Shown: positions 22,301 through 25,848 of the stretch, piece by piece | Layout of the letters: each line of letters opens with the position of its first letter | How positions within the stretch are numbered: position 1 is the first letter of the stretch | NCBI GenBank assembly: GCA_001804315.1 | Contig: MHFT01000064.1 | Location: forward strand, 10,574-52,782 | Origin: Omnitrophica bacterium RIFCSPLOWO2_12_FULL_50_11 | GTDB taxonomy: Bacteria; Omnitrophota; Omnitrophia; Omnitrophales; Danuiimicrobiaceae | Direction: 5' to 3' | DNA length: 42,209 bases | Notes under the pieces: model-generated | What the model saw: the letters and a program-made list of their open reading frames with translations, nothing else | Database searches by the model: none | Told to the model about the DNA's origin: nothing | Program-made: the position numbers and the translations under genes

Positions 22301-24285
22301 TTAAAATAAGGAAAGAGAAAAGAATCTACCTCCTCTTCGATTTGTTTGCGGAGTTCGGTGTCTGAAAGACTGTCTCCAGTGGATGACGTCTTTTTCGCTA
22401 AGGTTTTGGCGATGGCGTCTACGTATCTTGTATATTCAGACGCTTCGGTGATCCGGCCTTCCGCAAACGCGTTTTGAATGATCTGGTCGCGCCAACGCTT
22501 TAGGATACGCGCACGTTCGAAGGGATTGAGCGCGCGAGCCAGTTTTGCCGCGTAGTCCTGAGCGAGCGCATCCCAGAGGTTTCCCGAGAACTCATTCATA
22601 AACGAACGCTTGCCGCGCATCAGATCTAAGTAATTCTCGCGGCTGTCGAGCTGGGAAATCTTTGGAGAAATGAGAACATACGGTATCTTCTTTTCCCTAA
22701 GCCTCTGGGTGATTCCTGCCGTATGAAAGCCCCCCGCCGCGATCAGAGCAAAGTTGGTCTTACGCTCATCCATTCGAGCAAGGGCGTTTTCAAGGAGAAT
22801 GGCGTCACGCTCTTCGGCAAGATGGTAAAATTCGTAATGAGAAGAGAACGCGGAATCCAACGTCTCGTCATTGCGAGGACGCAAACCAGACAAGGACGAA
22901 GCAATCTCGGAGCGTAGATTGCTTCGTCGGCCATTCGGGCCTCCTCGCAATGACGATCGCCTCTGCTGTGTCGGATTTACGGTAAAAGAGGTAAGCATTT
23001 CACTTGGTGTTCTATCGTGCATGCTTTCCCACTCCTTGCGGCTTAACTCAAGCTTGGCGAAATTGCGAAGGAGCCCGAGGTGGTGAAAGTCCTCTAGGAG
23101 CGCACCTTCTTTATCAGACTCCGGAAGCGACTGCCTTAAGTCTGCTTCTAACGCTTCTAATTCGTCGAAGAGCTTGGTTCCTTTGATCGAGGATAGAGTC
23201 TGTGCTTGCTCTTGAGCTTGACCTAATTCTTTTGGAGTATCCAAGTAAAGGTTCTGCTTTTCGGAGATCGATTTCAGCCGTTCGGTGAGAAGGCCTGAAG
23301 AAAGGCGCTCGGTCGAGTACATCTGAATAAGCTCGTTTGCCTCCATTTGACTCGACCTTGGAAGTTTTGGAAGGATCTCTTCTTGAAACGCTTCAATCAT
23401 TCGACGCGCCACGATACACATTTCGGACTTCCCTAACCGCTTTTCGTCCGAGGCGGCTTTTACAAGGGTGTGTAGTTGAAGATAGGAAGAATAGAAAGAG
23501 GTCGACTTGTCCTTTCGATACTTCCTGAACAGGCCGTGAAGGATTTTTACATATTTGAGCAAGTCGATTTCATCTCGCCGGAACGCGCTCGATGATTCAT
23601 AAAACTTTTTCGTTCGCGCTGAGAATATCTCTGAAGCTGAATTTAAAAGCCGAGTCTCGATTTCGTCAACTTTTCTCAAGATCTCGTCTTTCCGTTCCAG
23701 CGCTTTCAGGAATGCTCGCTTATTTTCACGGTAAAATTTCAAATCCTCAATTCCGTAGTATTCCGTCGGAGCGTCCTCGTTCAGAATAGACGCCACCTCA
23801 CCGCCTGAAAGATCACCTTTACGCAAGTAATCCGAGAGCGTTCTTTCCTTAAGCTTTTGATGAGGAAAAGACTTGAAAAAAAGGCTGTCAAGTTGTCCTG
23901 CTCCCCCTTCAAGGAGGACAAGAGGAAGATCAAGTTCTTCCTGAAAGAACTTGATCAGTTTTCCTGTCTTTGACTCAGAATCGTAATTCGCGTGAGCACT
24001 TTCGACATAAATGACTAACTTTTCTTCACCCTTACCTGTAGGAAGATAAGTATCATTAACAGTACCGAGTTCCTCTGGAACCGAAAGAGACGCAATCACT
24101 TCCCTTGGAATTAACGAACGAGCCAATCGCTCTGACGGAAGATCTTCTTGAACAACCATCGCAGAAGCTGGCTTCGAAGTTTCTAAAAGAGTGAAGGAAA
24201 TGAGTACAAAAAAAGCGGTCAATTTCTGAATACGTGTGAAGACGCTATTCTTTTGATCGGGTGTACTAGACATGTGAATTGCCAC
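9229..24285 (-). CDS. Giant 5018-codon modular ORF (RSExR polyprotein-like)
   Basis: One frame stays open for 15 kb. The frame begins at GTG 24285; ATG 24273 is an equally good start and gives signal peptide MSSTPDQKNSVFTRIQKLTA ... SKPASA. A strong promoter lies at 24317-24345. The pentapeptide RSE[AVIT]R occurs at residues 808, 1179, 1964, 2329, 2641, 3062, 3393, 3817, 4060, 4287 and 4639 (first bases 21864, 20751, 18396, 17301, 16365, 15102, 14109, 12837, 12108, 11427 and 10371). It is preceded by Pro/Arg/Ser-rich linkers and often followed by a Tat-like or membrane-anchor sequence. A related RSEIA at residue 458 lies in an inserted palindrome. I read this as secreted modules fused head to tail. 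Whether one polypeptide is made, and whether RSExR is cut, is inference. Residues 2329-2640 and 4060-4286 are antisense to toxin-antitoxin operons and may be translated without function. Confidence 0.75.
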   Translation of the reverse strand: MAIHMSSTPDQKNSVFTRIQKLTAFFVLISFTLLETSKPASAMVVQEDLPSERLARSLIPREVIASLSVPEELGTVNDTYLPTGKGEEKLVIYVESAHANYDSESKTGKLIKFFQEELDLPLVLLEGGAGQLDSLFFKSFPHQKLKERTLSDYLRKGDLSGGEVASILNEDAPTEYYGIEDLKFYRENKRAFLKALERKDEILRKVDEIETRLLNSASEIFSARTKKFYESSSAFRRDEIDLLKYVKILHGLFRKYRKDKSTSFYSSYLQLHTLVKAASDEKRLGKSEMCIVARRMIEAFQEEILPKLPRSSQMEANELIQMYSTERLSSGLLTERLKSISEKQNLYLDTPKELGQAQEQAQTLSSIKGTKLFDELEALEADLRQSLPESDKEGALLEDFHHLGLLRNFAKLELSRKEWESMHDRTPSEMLTSFTVNPTQQRRSSLRGGPNGRRSNLRSEIASSLSGLRPRNDETLDSAFSSHYEFYHLAEERDAILLENALARMDERKTNFALIAAGGFHTAGITQRLREKKIPYVLISPKISQLDSRENYLDLMRGKRSFMNEFSGNLWDALAQDYAAKLARALNPFERARILKRWRDQIIQNAFAEGRITEASEYTRYVDAIAKTLAKKTSSTGDSLSDTELRKQIEEEVDSFLFPYFKKIESLITDKLNFFHEGLKGLWQTSDLTPESVGDLFTRMNHLSQNHLAVDLVLTSRGIRGGDDPEAFKAAARDVSQELFPHQDQEFHQAVAEEVVKQRGTPTSDERKRLRRRNSLSSLPQSPDEATPKLRRLQRIVSHPSSSSSIIRSEIRQAADVVASRTGPELIGGTSRRDFLRAVSAGMVAIATVPFEAWAQTQSPFVRTGVQEVTTRDGWWKIQGAADTGLDQSMIQIGSKHFSEVQLFFLNPRSGQHEQIISVQGNGFVRAVAYDGVGKPITWGTSFITPGYWTGDRYYHNSLITKADFAYDASKRMLMLKGNLVDQGENFVARDFTLVFGAPTREGITPIEVSFTLKALRDFEIDRERQLRHEGFKIMQFSSMNIGDVYDADTAVYWDSEANEITASLAKRNAFVFDDPKPVGSEGVLVLANARLRPERIRSNTAFQLLQAHRGGKRVVLTPQGYVNISDDPNDDNVNVWINDDTVQRFTSQETIGAYRYRLFVTPPGKPSRPKKRLPQPSRSEVRMDRRDFLKTAGIGLGLTASAVWGLDAAAEAIGPYVQEQPAEEPTKAMKDAEAKKVMAKWDYDHEGYRSKVEEGLKARGDEKRLAYFREMIKNFEAILSDDKAVRDKAGVFLIHRFVHPDEEVRRMHNELILWAFLSFDGETGTKILRALSKDSGADRSGYDVTTSYHPDHLNELEFVKEGGHVTVTDARTAVIDMIKNREKNGFRGTLAREFLTPVFRSRRYELERRHKQVHVGIDGFMAWTRRLVLANVASKDVPIGMEISRGALTALQHGMDFMRPHPCLNLVMLRPDGSLTVDLSKPENADVFKAGYEEAYYGSLGKRLWSDGFWTAQALLFMGAFYRPLDINHPYLYDLSDPLINLLDEMRTHIERIIANEVIPNLDANSPTKWVTIRTTANTLDAVAIARGMALRGDRFGDSITRMESISGEELPRVFNTALFNLLPQLTAGTLKLNHEQMTQILNFAAEYVDDSPVSRRSMAQFLGSDQTNFIRIFFEQAVLNVKNAQSPLDEQRYARSQRRIMKSVLALETEGESVQVRLNTASFVGLFKSDHWRDIEIVMFDTFQALVEQIHNERALPKDERTTMLDWDQITKMFTALYGDAATDLEKRQTLLPYFRDLDKRIDGKDVAEVDQYENLVNQVGALVHQEVHAMTARDAVANQAALSEYFFFDRAAIRHMLRTSRRLASSPVTSYVKTVELLAYSSDDVDLARAYAANLVGALVLRDLKDSDGNALLTQGEIAEIDRVLKGFNQKAATEDAWKDVPGLIERKAKEWKDTLSTRQRSEIREQEKKLLRNRPRRFQFTLRQLMLVIAGLGIAFSLMKWGIDKYQRDQRNRFFQRAIEKVVVDLRVVAQLDLSRRDPAGSADRAKVIPRSEMLGADENVKREWFDLSLEQLGQFEARMIDEIREFYGDSDTISLEQFKKLARLTGFHVEEETVRNVSLQFRGLVEKKLYGQALLTWFWYFLGGVGAHAFFTFDKKDGKIKKVSVLESVNLVSLFLIVGLPFVISLMVISSLDFSQIWQAIIGFISFVFAALSGLYVLLSVYFKFKGEAGHEWLHVYQSGLLDRMVRDLKLPWNPAQMMGLYSPWIDEKSLVDSGVKPSRQPPTKEELIKVTQQYIEFFRDELVTWDEEKPTSGDSHPGDIRGRSEARDYFTLARKIKSLGDRTEMPWKGLSSSRSLSPEIMASTFPAKAHSSTALSLRSRHAWSVMLGLTILADWWIKETRSEILRFGTRAWSFGFENAVMSSSNRGAEMTNLNSPWAIFNRIDRGNPWGVKSALTNTFVSTTISFIDFLPGLLDDFLDVTLAQAGSLTALVNLAKEHFPSGRKGFGLQSTDELDLVFFRQLVYQFFNLVHIDLQSRHELQLLSQGHRILSARGRQQLNEGSQSFPTPHPEARTAEGSRKILSAKQSGGPDTFSGGRFAQDEPSGLLKKNSPMAQLNRAKGRGSVTMTDSVPAFRSEARRKKKGLTKTERRAQKRIERAEREATEAKRGVRRRILVMTTGIVGGAAFTAWGGWSIWDHFIRDKQPWEDFEIDPNASAQEQFQVSKQFTLNTIQWMIDEGFPYPQILKRLMTAVREKGVIAPPQSGFVFGKKYNASDGLLEFIINQEKIYPLLELLQHTNSKDIFIETVVGKVVREAWGLYMLELGGEIVTKLFDTADTMESLENFPRTEKGAAQFLRRDREKIHEIAARGILVELYESIREREVLEWAALQNLYSFERASADLRKAEAHVRFDAFDRALYPHERGKRILSASRDLTGMLQSELSVFLPRGLRPAYGGRSDQAQPGFILFAMSEIDRHRESGEAKGVGIGPEVEDFVKRESMAGDRESARMGYFPKAELFASSASVILRYVRTYLRELESPLPENWRIAPAYDPGNRSEVRSSWVSGKRAEIERAIEKYLPRHLIDRTTEERQQIIVGWKRMIRPGSFYEALKKIVFLYYGRMVLAYLLLGVVIPSVVDWLLPPNLSYLAAVSFISSLVFLMVYPTWKAYKAIPKGSVGARFLSGTRFFPLPVLFVSKDYLAEIAVAIMLRVLSPYRIDERDDYEEVFASALYWLIQVEMSPSFHGELERVFNLPDEVNVGVTPVEGPFITGLLLSTAAPTSEMFQTIEEFSDVLGGAAYDQGRTAEIVEAAPVFIGGGKRVWSSIRMWTQGGVLAGNAYGNARQIVDSPQKAFELAHSFLYYLKSDLNQGREPNIPSVLERLRTLSRSETRAEKKGKGLLSRRNFIIAATVMSAGAVIMGDRLLRPRDERMERIERSRKRRARNPPVPIDKPWHAIEITSGDLVTIDHVKQAVYVTVDWLIARGYPYPDILDHYASYVESALPMERKKGYSFALYGDEVAFNVQDVGQMIVDLKQLESLALFMENLGLSVIREAWELEMMLHQDERSINVAEPMKALESVRRSMPPHEVHLQDHAYTSFLMKNKQVILDHLELSVSAETYGSLREDEGRQWAERLNIYSSSQARKDLGLGLRQQKLFLGPFSVVAQNRRWTTQLINDHGDPISLASTALSALTIEALKEKKEILTKGYPVTSLAYLHAAYLHSHLYPDIGRRMGIRAAPLQEELAPYFIDFLSYAKHLWLSLEPLVRDFESTLPQQNRILPEKARFDGGAVEKILWRTTDLFHALVLNQRRSEARAGQTVAEYVYRNVQDREAHVIYGTHGYEVVKELFNTNVKPLLHADPQNWLFLVEGMAVINYPEIVEAVTTAHDLNIPVVNPVLDYANRPVVDRYLANRPNENLLSVYGPLLVAVTDLGKPVDRALKDTAIISGLPIQGLQAFLQFARAMDVNPRAYQAMADRIAHLDRELSPISNELSIQILRWYLRQYPEKKKIFILIGTGHYPMLDMDAVQAANRLTDQEIEAILRDRAEIQARRTRSEARKNLGRRRRVEGGRTRLLGPKEGFVQAGSTNHTGREPTRIFPVSDINRNEATDSLHRSRPLLMRSNLPLQTEAMFLERSDKTALTEGQTTQGAEWKDAVGRSAPGKFGHFAPADATSDALRQGGIPGNNQAGRGKELGAEKGLERFEGLGFQGSSSGIPPFSGALQEWSSLERPSPVQDNGRYSDPPPAGRNIEEQSGMFYASQLPINENLSSPPFTVKPAPRRSEARAVPPPGGLESDPEAVQNALRNSIRPFLTNILRSWQIQGNINNDTLDKIIKNPDTVVSALKSALHDVPKRKLRLLDVIDHENRLIQGVKRQLRIAHENLMGMEREGIQLAKPGQPAPTLTVSLEDIRGWREKIEKQYNEFRGRQIRQAERSGIHPRYVDGLFELAALFQRVVRKIVSMSLQSRLTPALEYEALGWFHFVAHLSYTSFHELMAKLTRKGIASGDQQAIMTEFINRVRGPEFPTHIKSHLSQGALLTAKLVTQGAIEDLIDIYVTKTIDMETSETRTWHMPPQTDQLLTYYRFRLSFLRDWFFTLINLRMQASFAHKGNPHAFPAALEQFERANFPRVFERSEVRHSDAALEGALNLDTLIGTRELNGQEIGRLAEEIQQLQSIGVPVDEIFDQNRLTAIRHSEIAQLYPKLLERTATRLMDLSEQVNSREITAADVRQVVDERLLEGFHKMGVPIATVDRLPFASLFQSGVDKSAPRLVEILSRARPHTPQGAALETDLVPISLPSERAQQVAQAIFSGLENLHDAHTLHIDFSTFGLNPELPEDEPLVTDFLEAQIRLLDAFKNLQIEVVGVESAQMDDLLDLYYPLRNEKVRTRADNSDLDRRMRIKPRYLTPNPSVVVTGHGSQIPDMTTIFDPTRSHRGTQTVRFRGSGSDAIQPGSIVLLGAALITEKTVEALEQMGERHFILGSDLAFAREAAFALDLLLRQAETRKVLQRAA
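10372..11427 (-). other. Module 11 (residues 4287-4638): helical module
   Basis: RSEAR followed by a Pro/Gly linker (AVPPPGGLES) and an all-helical domain (VKRQLRIAHENLMGMEREGI, GWHFVAHLSYTSFHE-like region with LEYEALGWFHFVAHLSYTSF). No anchor. No recognised motif. Ends with FERSEVR at 10371. Confidence 0.45.
11441..11469 (+). promoter_or_regulatory. Sigma70 promoter of the hicBA-like operon
   Basis: A perfect TTGACA (11441-11446), a 17-base spacer and TAGATT (11464-11469). It starts 13 bases after the RSEAR repeat and drives transcription opposite to the giant ORF. Confidence 0.6.
11490..11831 (+). CDS. hicB: HicB-like antitoxin
   Basis: 113 aa from ATG 11490, chosen because GGGGAG lies five bases upstream. 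The N-terminal half (TYPTVLRCYARPEGDHYIGH, then CLELDLAVQGNSIPAVRQKM) is the partial RNase-H-like fold of HicB antitoxins, including the xxELDLAVQG strand. No helix-turn-helix is evident in the C-terminal part. It neutralises the HicA mRNA interferase encoded immediately downstream. The gene is fully embedded antisense in the giant ORF between RSEAR repeats at 11413-11427 and 12094-12108. Confidence 0.72.
   Translation: MHKTYPTVLRCYARPEGDHYIGHCLELDLAVQGNSIPAVRQKMEECLKSYLESLDPQNVRDLFPRPAPFHVRLDYYRVCLLVAAHHLLHQLGRNVQIFQEQIVPQHLSIQPLG
11833..12048 (+). CDS. hicA: HicA-like mRNA interferase toxin
   Basis: 71 aa, typical HicA size. It starts at TTG 11833, one base after the hicB stop (TAG 11829-11831), which implies translational coupling. 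Family landmarks are the helix FIATLQKHGFCLKRQ, the catalytic GSH motif (VGSHQQW), LVTVD and the C-terminal SSMIRRSGL helix. The active-site His is intact, so the toxin is probably functional. Transcribed from 11441, antisense to the giant ORF. Confidence 0.7.
   Translation: MTLRQRSFIATLQKHGFCLKRQVGSHQQWAGTVEGIRRLVTVDVAYREYSGWLPSSMIRRSGLHKSLFRSQ
12109..12837 (-). other. Module 9 (residues 3817-4059): TraB/ChaN-like domain
   Basis: After RSEAR the module reads HVIYGTHGYEVVKELF, WLFLVEGMAVINYPEIVEA and finally IFILIGTGHYPMLDMD. The opening His, the Glu after a hydrophobic strand and the closing GxGH give the same pattern as module 1 and as TIKI/TraB/ChaN-type hydrolases. No signal or anchor follows RSEAR here. 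Enzymatic activity is inferred, not shown. Confidence 0.45.
12838..14109 (-). other. Module 8 (residues 3393-3816): anchored helical module, paralogue of module 6
   Basis: RSETR followed by AEKKGKGLLSRRNFIIAATV, a Tat-like/anchor opening. The body shares the WLIxxGYPYPDIL, REAW and LNIYS landmarks of module 6 and continues with a longer helical C-terminal half (SLASTALSALTIEALKEKKE; YPDIGRRMGIRAAPLQEELA). Module 6 and module 8 therefore arose by duplication with module 7 between them. Function unknown. Confidence 0.55.
14110..15102 (-). other. Module 7 (residues 3062-3392): integral membrane module
   Basis: Follows RSEVR. An amphipathic basic N-terminal part is followed by two adjoining strongly hydrophobic stretches (MVLAYLLLGVVIPSVVDWLL and LAAVSFISSLVFLMVYP). 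A soluble alpha/beta part follows (VNVGVTPVEGPFITGLLLST, GGVLAGNAYGNARQ). No known family motif is recognised. It sits between the paralogous modules 6 and 8. Confidence 0.5.
15103..16365 (-). other. Module 6 (residues 2641-3061): anchored helical module, paralogue of module 8
   Basis: RSEAR, then a basic stretch (RRKKKGLTKTERRAQKRIER) and a membrane anchor (RRRILVMTTGIVGGAAFTAW). The body aligns with module 8: TIQWMIDEGFPYPQIL against TVDWLIARGYPYPDIL, VVREAWGLYMLEL against VIREAWELEMM, EWAALQNLYS against QWAERLNIYS. Between RSEAR and the hydrophobic segment there is no ATG, so independent translation of this module is unlikely, which favours a fused product. Function unknown. Confidence 0.55.
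16425..16592. repeat. Dispersed composite palindromic repeat, copy 4 (inside the giant ORF)
   Basis: A GAGCCATCGG/GATGGCTC hairpin (16425-16464) is followed by CATCCTGAGCGAAGCG, AAAGGATCTTACGAGATCCTT and finally GAGGGGTT...CGACCCCTC. These are the same blocks as copies 1, 2 and 5. On the minus strand it reads in frame as TPHPEARTAEGSRK, the peptide typically produced when such repeats fall inside ORFs. Lies directly before the antitoxin gene at 16654. Confidence 0.75.
16654..16887 (+). CDS. Antitoxin-like partner of the PIN toxin
   Basis: 77 aa from ATG 16654, with AAAGGAG nine bases upstream. A -10-like TAAAAT lies at 16617-16622. The protein is entirely helical and charged: MDQIEKLIDQLTEKDKVQLV, then a basic stretch and SQRDIEEIVEQARQEVYERN. 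Its 3' end overlaps the PIN gene by 20 bases, the normal layout of antitoxin-toxin pairs. Sequence family uncertain; role inferred from the partner. Confidence 0.65.
   Translation: MPRLQINMDQIEKLIDQLTEKDKVQLVRRLEAKTLPARWKVFLRQIDKRRKRARLSQRDIEEIVEQARQEVYERNRR
16868..17284 (+). CDS. PIN-domain toxin (VapC-like, COG1569-type)
   Basis: 138 aa from ATG 16868 (CAGGAAG just upstream). PIN nuclease landmarks are intact: EIVVDTNVFVSALL with the first Asp, the Glu in PLLLELITAF, then CRDLKDNAVLECALAGKVDA and IISGDKDLL with the remaining acidic residues. PIN toxins cleave tRNA or mRNA in a metal-dependent way. The stop TAA (17282-17284) is two bases from an RSEAR repeat. The gene is antisense to the giant ORF. 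Confidence 0.85.
   Translation: MKEIVVDTNVFVSALLTPHGFPRSILLKIAHGEFRLVISAPLLLELITAFSKPKLQALVPKRKISDLVSLIHQSARIVKPSMTLHACRDLKDNAVLECALAGKVDAIISGDKDLLELNPFHGISVLSPRDFIFRANVK
17302..18396 (-). other. Module 4 (residues 1964-2328): multi-membrane module with HEWLH
   Basis: After RSEIR comes RRFQFTLRQLMLVIAGLG, very like the RFQFSLRTLLL membrane anchors common in planctomycete proteins. Two more hydrophobic segments follow (residues about 2175-2230), then GEAGHEWLHVYQ at about residue 2236, an HExxH zinc-metallopeptidase signature placed right after a membrane segment. A third zinc ligand is not obvious. I infer a possible membrane metalloprotease, conceivably acting on this same polyprotein. Confidence 0.45.
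18397..20751 (-). other. Module 3 (residues 1179-1963): Tat-signal, large helical domain
   Basis: RSEVR is followed at once by ATG and a Tat-like signal (MDRRDFLKTAGIGLGLTASA). The repeat here supplies GAGG six bases before that ATG, so an internal translation start is possible. The 780-residue body is alpha-helical, with HEAT-like amphipathic stretches (DKAVRDKAGVFLIHRFVHPD, EEVRRMHNELILWAF) and no visible catalytic signature. Ends in EWKDTLSTRQ before the next RSEIR. Function unknown. Confidence 0.5.
20752..21864 (-). other. Module 2 (residues 808-1178): Tat-signal, beta-rich domain
   Basis: Opens with RSEIR at 808, then a twin-arginine-type sequence SRRDFLRAVSAGMVAIATVP ending in AWAQ, a plausible export signal although it is now internal. 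The remainder is rich in beta strands with many aromatic and Asn/Gly turns (GYWTGDRYYHNSLIT, DTAVYWDSEANEITASL), like a secreted beta-sandwich or carbohydrate-binding fold. No catalytic motif is recognised. Ends in a basic Pro-rich linker (KPSRPKKRLPQPS). Confidence 0.5.
21865..24285 (-). other. Module 1 (residues 1-807): signal peptide plus TraB/ChaN/EreA-like domain
   Basis: The N-terminal signal peptide (cleavage near SKPASA) is followed by VIYVESAHANYD with His near residue 98, then PLVLLEGGAG with Glu near 126. A later FALIAAGGFHTAGI has His near 521. This His/Glu/Gly-His spacing is what TIKI/TraB/ChaN/erythromycin-esterase-like hydrolases show, but the match is weak and an enzymatic role is inferred. 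A 90-bp palindrome is inserted in frame at residues about 444-474. Residues 560-807 are helical and charged, ending in a Ser/Arg/Pro-rich linker (SHPSSSSSII) before the first RSEIR. Confidence 0.5.
22866..22955. repeat. 90-bp nested palindrome inserted in frame in module 1
   Basis: Outer arms CGTCATTGCGAGGA (22866-22879)/TCCTCGCAATGACG (22942-22955) are perfect. Inner arms GACGAAGCAATCT (22895-22907)/AGATTGCTTCGTC (22916-22928) are perfect too. At 90 bp it adds 30 codons without a frameshift or stop, and its translation includes LRSEIASSLSGLRPRNDE. This resembles the palindromic elements that land inside Rickettsia genes. Confidence 0.85.
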
Positions 24286-24316
24286 TTAAATATCGACTTA
24301 TTAATATTACTAACAA

Positions 24317-24345
24317 AGTATACATGAATAACCCTAAAAATGCAA
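24317..24345 (-). promoter_or_regulatory. Promoter of the giant ORF
   Basis: On the minus strand TTGCAT (24345-24340), a 17-base spacer and TATACT (24322-24317), in an AT-rich stretch. It lies between the insertion sequence end (24362) and the start codon (24285/24273). The leader is about 25-37 bases with no clear Shine-Dalgarno. Confidence 0.6.
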
Positions 24346-24361
24346 CCTTCGTAATCCTTTA

Positions 24362-25848
24362 GGGTGCAGGGCCGAATGGCACTGACTTAAGCCGCCATCG
24401 CATGGATAAGCTTCCATTCCCATCTGGGTATTTTTAGCCGATCATACTTATGTTGCTTTCGCTTTATCATCCTCGGTTCAGCACGATCTGGACGGTACGG
24501 TACAAGGGAATAAGCAATGTGCCCGAGCAATTCCTCATAGAGCAACGGAAGTTGCCATGCCGGGGCCGTACTCATCTTCAAGCTGTAGGCTGCGGTAAGT
24601 CTTAAGGTAGCCGATACACTGATACGATCTGGTTTCTTACCATGCTGCTTGGCTGCTTTTAAGATAAGCCAGTGGATGAGATCGGTAGCGACAACTCGGG
24701 CATGCATCTCTTTGAAAATACCTTCAACGGACTTGGAACGCAGGACATCGGCGCTGAGCCAGATCTTGATCTCCTCGATAAGCGTTTCTACACGCCAGCG
24801 CTTCTTGAATAAACCTTTGACTTCATTGGCGGGATACTCTTTAGCATCGAGAAGCGAAGTTGCAATCCAGAGCATCTCTTTCTTATTTTCTCGGTTGCGG
24901 ATGGCAGCTTTAATGATGCGGACGAGGACGTATTCAGGCAACAGCGGGTCTTCTTTACGATCCTTTTTGGGTATGGGCAGTTTGACGATGAAATCATCAT
25001 GGTTGAATCTCTCTACTACCTCAAGGCGTTCGATCTGTAAGGCTTGATGGGCTCGGTTGACAAAGTGAAGACCAGCTTTTATGTATCGATAGTAACGTGC
25101 GGCTCCCGCGTAACGCCGGTCGTTGACAATGATATCTCCGGGCTTAAGCAGTGGAGTAAGCCGGTCAAAGAGCTCCAGCTCAGAGATTCTGCAATGATCC
25201 ATCGCATGACCTATGGTAACCAGGGTATTGAGATTAAACACAAACACCATATTGGCGATAGGGAAAAGGCTGGGGCCATATTTAGTCCCGCTTTTACCAA
25301 AACGCTCTGCCAATTCCAGCTCATCAGGCATCGAAACACAGCTGCCATCATTACCGATGAGCCGGTGTCCATGCCAGAGGTGTTCTGAATCATGCTCTTC
25401 AGAGATTTGATTGACCGTCCATTGATGAAGATGCCCCCAAACCGAAAGGGGCAAGCGCTTCCTGGCTTTGGTGAGCGAATCCGACATACCGCTCTGGCCG
25501 CTCATATGCCAGGCACTCTGGAAGCTTCCTTCACGGCTAATGGCAGCTCCAATCATATGAAAGATGATGACCAGCGGCGTAAGAAGGCGGCTTCGGAAGT
25601 AATGCCCGCATTCATTACAAATTTGCTTGATCGTTTCATGGGTAAGAAGCTCCCGTACCGCATTCAGTTGACCGGACTCAATTTTTTCTCTCATGGACTT
25701 AAGTTTCTCTCGTCTTCGTTCGATACGTTTACTCACCATAAAGGCCTCCTCGTTGGTAGATGTACTGGACAGCGGATACGATCCATACATCGACAACAGG
25801 AGGTCTTTTTATTACCGCGCTAAGTCAGTGCCATTCGGCGATGCACCC
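24362..25848 (-). mobile_element. IS4-family insertion sequence, 1487 bp
   Basis: Terminal inverted repeats of 28 bp at 24362-24389 and 25821-25848, both reading GGGTGCA..GCCGAATGGCACTGACTTA inward and differing at two positions. One intact transposase lies between. No target-site duplication is visible at the outer edges (left flank ends ATCCTTTA, right flank begins GTAAACAT). This suggests a rearrangement at the element, recombination between copies, or an assembly join through a repeat. Confidence 0.88.
24387..25739 (-). CDS. IS4-family DDE transposase
   Basis: 450 aa from ATG 25739, chosen for AGGAGG seven bases upstream; the open frame extends 19 codons further. Catalytic positions: first Asp in LIGNDGSCVSMPD, second Asp in GDIIVNDRRYAG, and Glu in FKKRWRVETLIEEIK. 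It looks intact. It cuts and joins the 28-bp ends of its own element. Confidence 0.92.
   Translation of the reverse strand: MVSKRIERRREKLKSMREKIESGQLNAVRELLTHETIKQICNECGHYFRSRLLTPLVIIFHMIGAAISREGSFQSAWHMSGQSGMSDSLTKARKRLPLSVWGHLHQWTVNQISEEHDSEHLWHGHRLIGNDGSCVSMPDELELAERFGKSGTKYGPSLFPIANMVFVFNLNTLVTIGHAMDHCRISELELFDRLTPLLKPGDIIVNDRRYAGAARYYRYIKAGLHFVNRAHQALQIERLEVVERFNHDDFIVKLPIPKKDRKEDPLLPEYVLVRIIKAAIRNRENKKEMLWIATSLLDAKEYPANEVKGLFKKRWRVETLIEEIKIWLSADVLRSKSVEGIFKEMHARVVATDLIHWLILKAAKQHGKKPDRISVSATLRLTAAYSLKMSTAPAWQLPLLYEELLGHIAYSLVPYRPDRAEPRMIKRKQHKYDRLKIPRWEWKLIHAMAA

Noticed and set aside
22900-22914. RSEIA in module 1 as a twelfth junction motif
   Set aside because: It is part of a 90-bp nested palindrome that interrupts one domain, and the last residue is Ala. 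It is kept separate from the eleven true junctions.
9229-24285. Long plus-strand ORFs across this interval as real genes (for example 18226-18633, 20359-21027)
   Set aside because: Apart from the two toxin-antitoxin pairs they have no domain character, no ribosome site and mirror coding modules on the minus strand.
24362-25848. MITE-like elements at 3647 and 9036 as derivatives of this insertion sequence
   Set aside because: Their ends (GCTAGTCCCCC/GGGACTAA) do not match the 28-bp ends of the IS4-type element.
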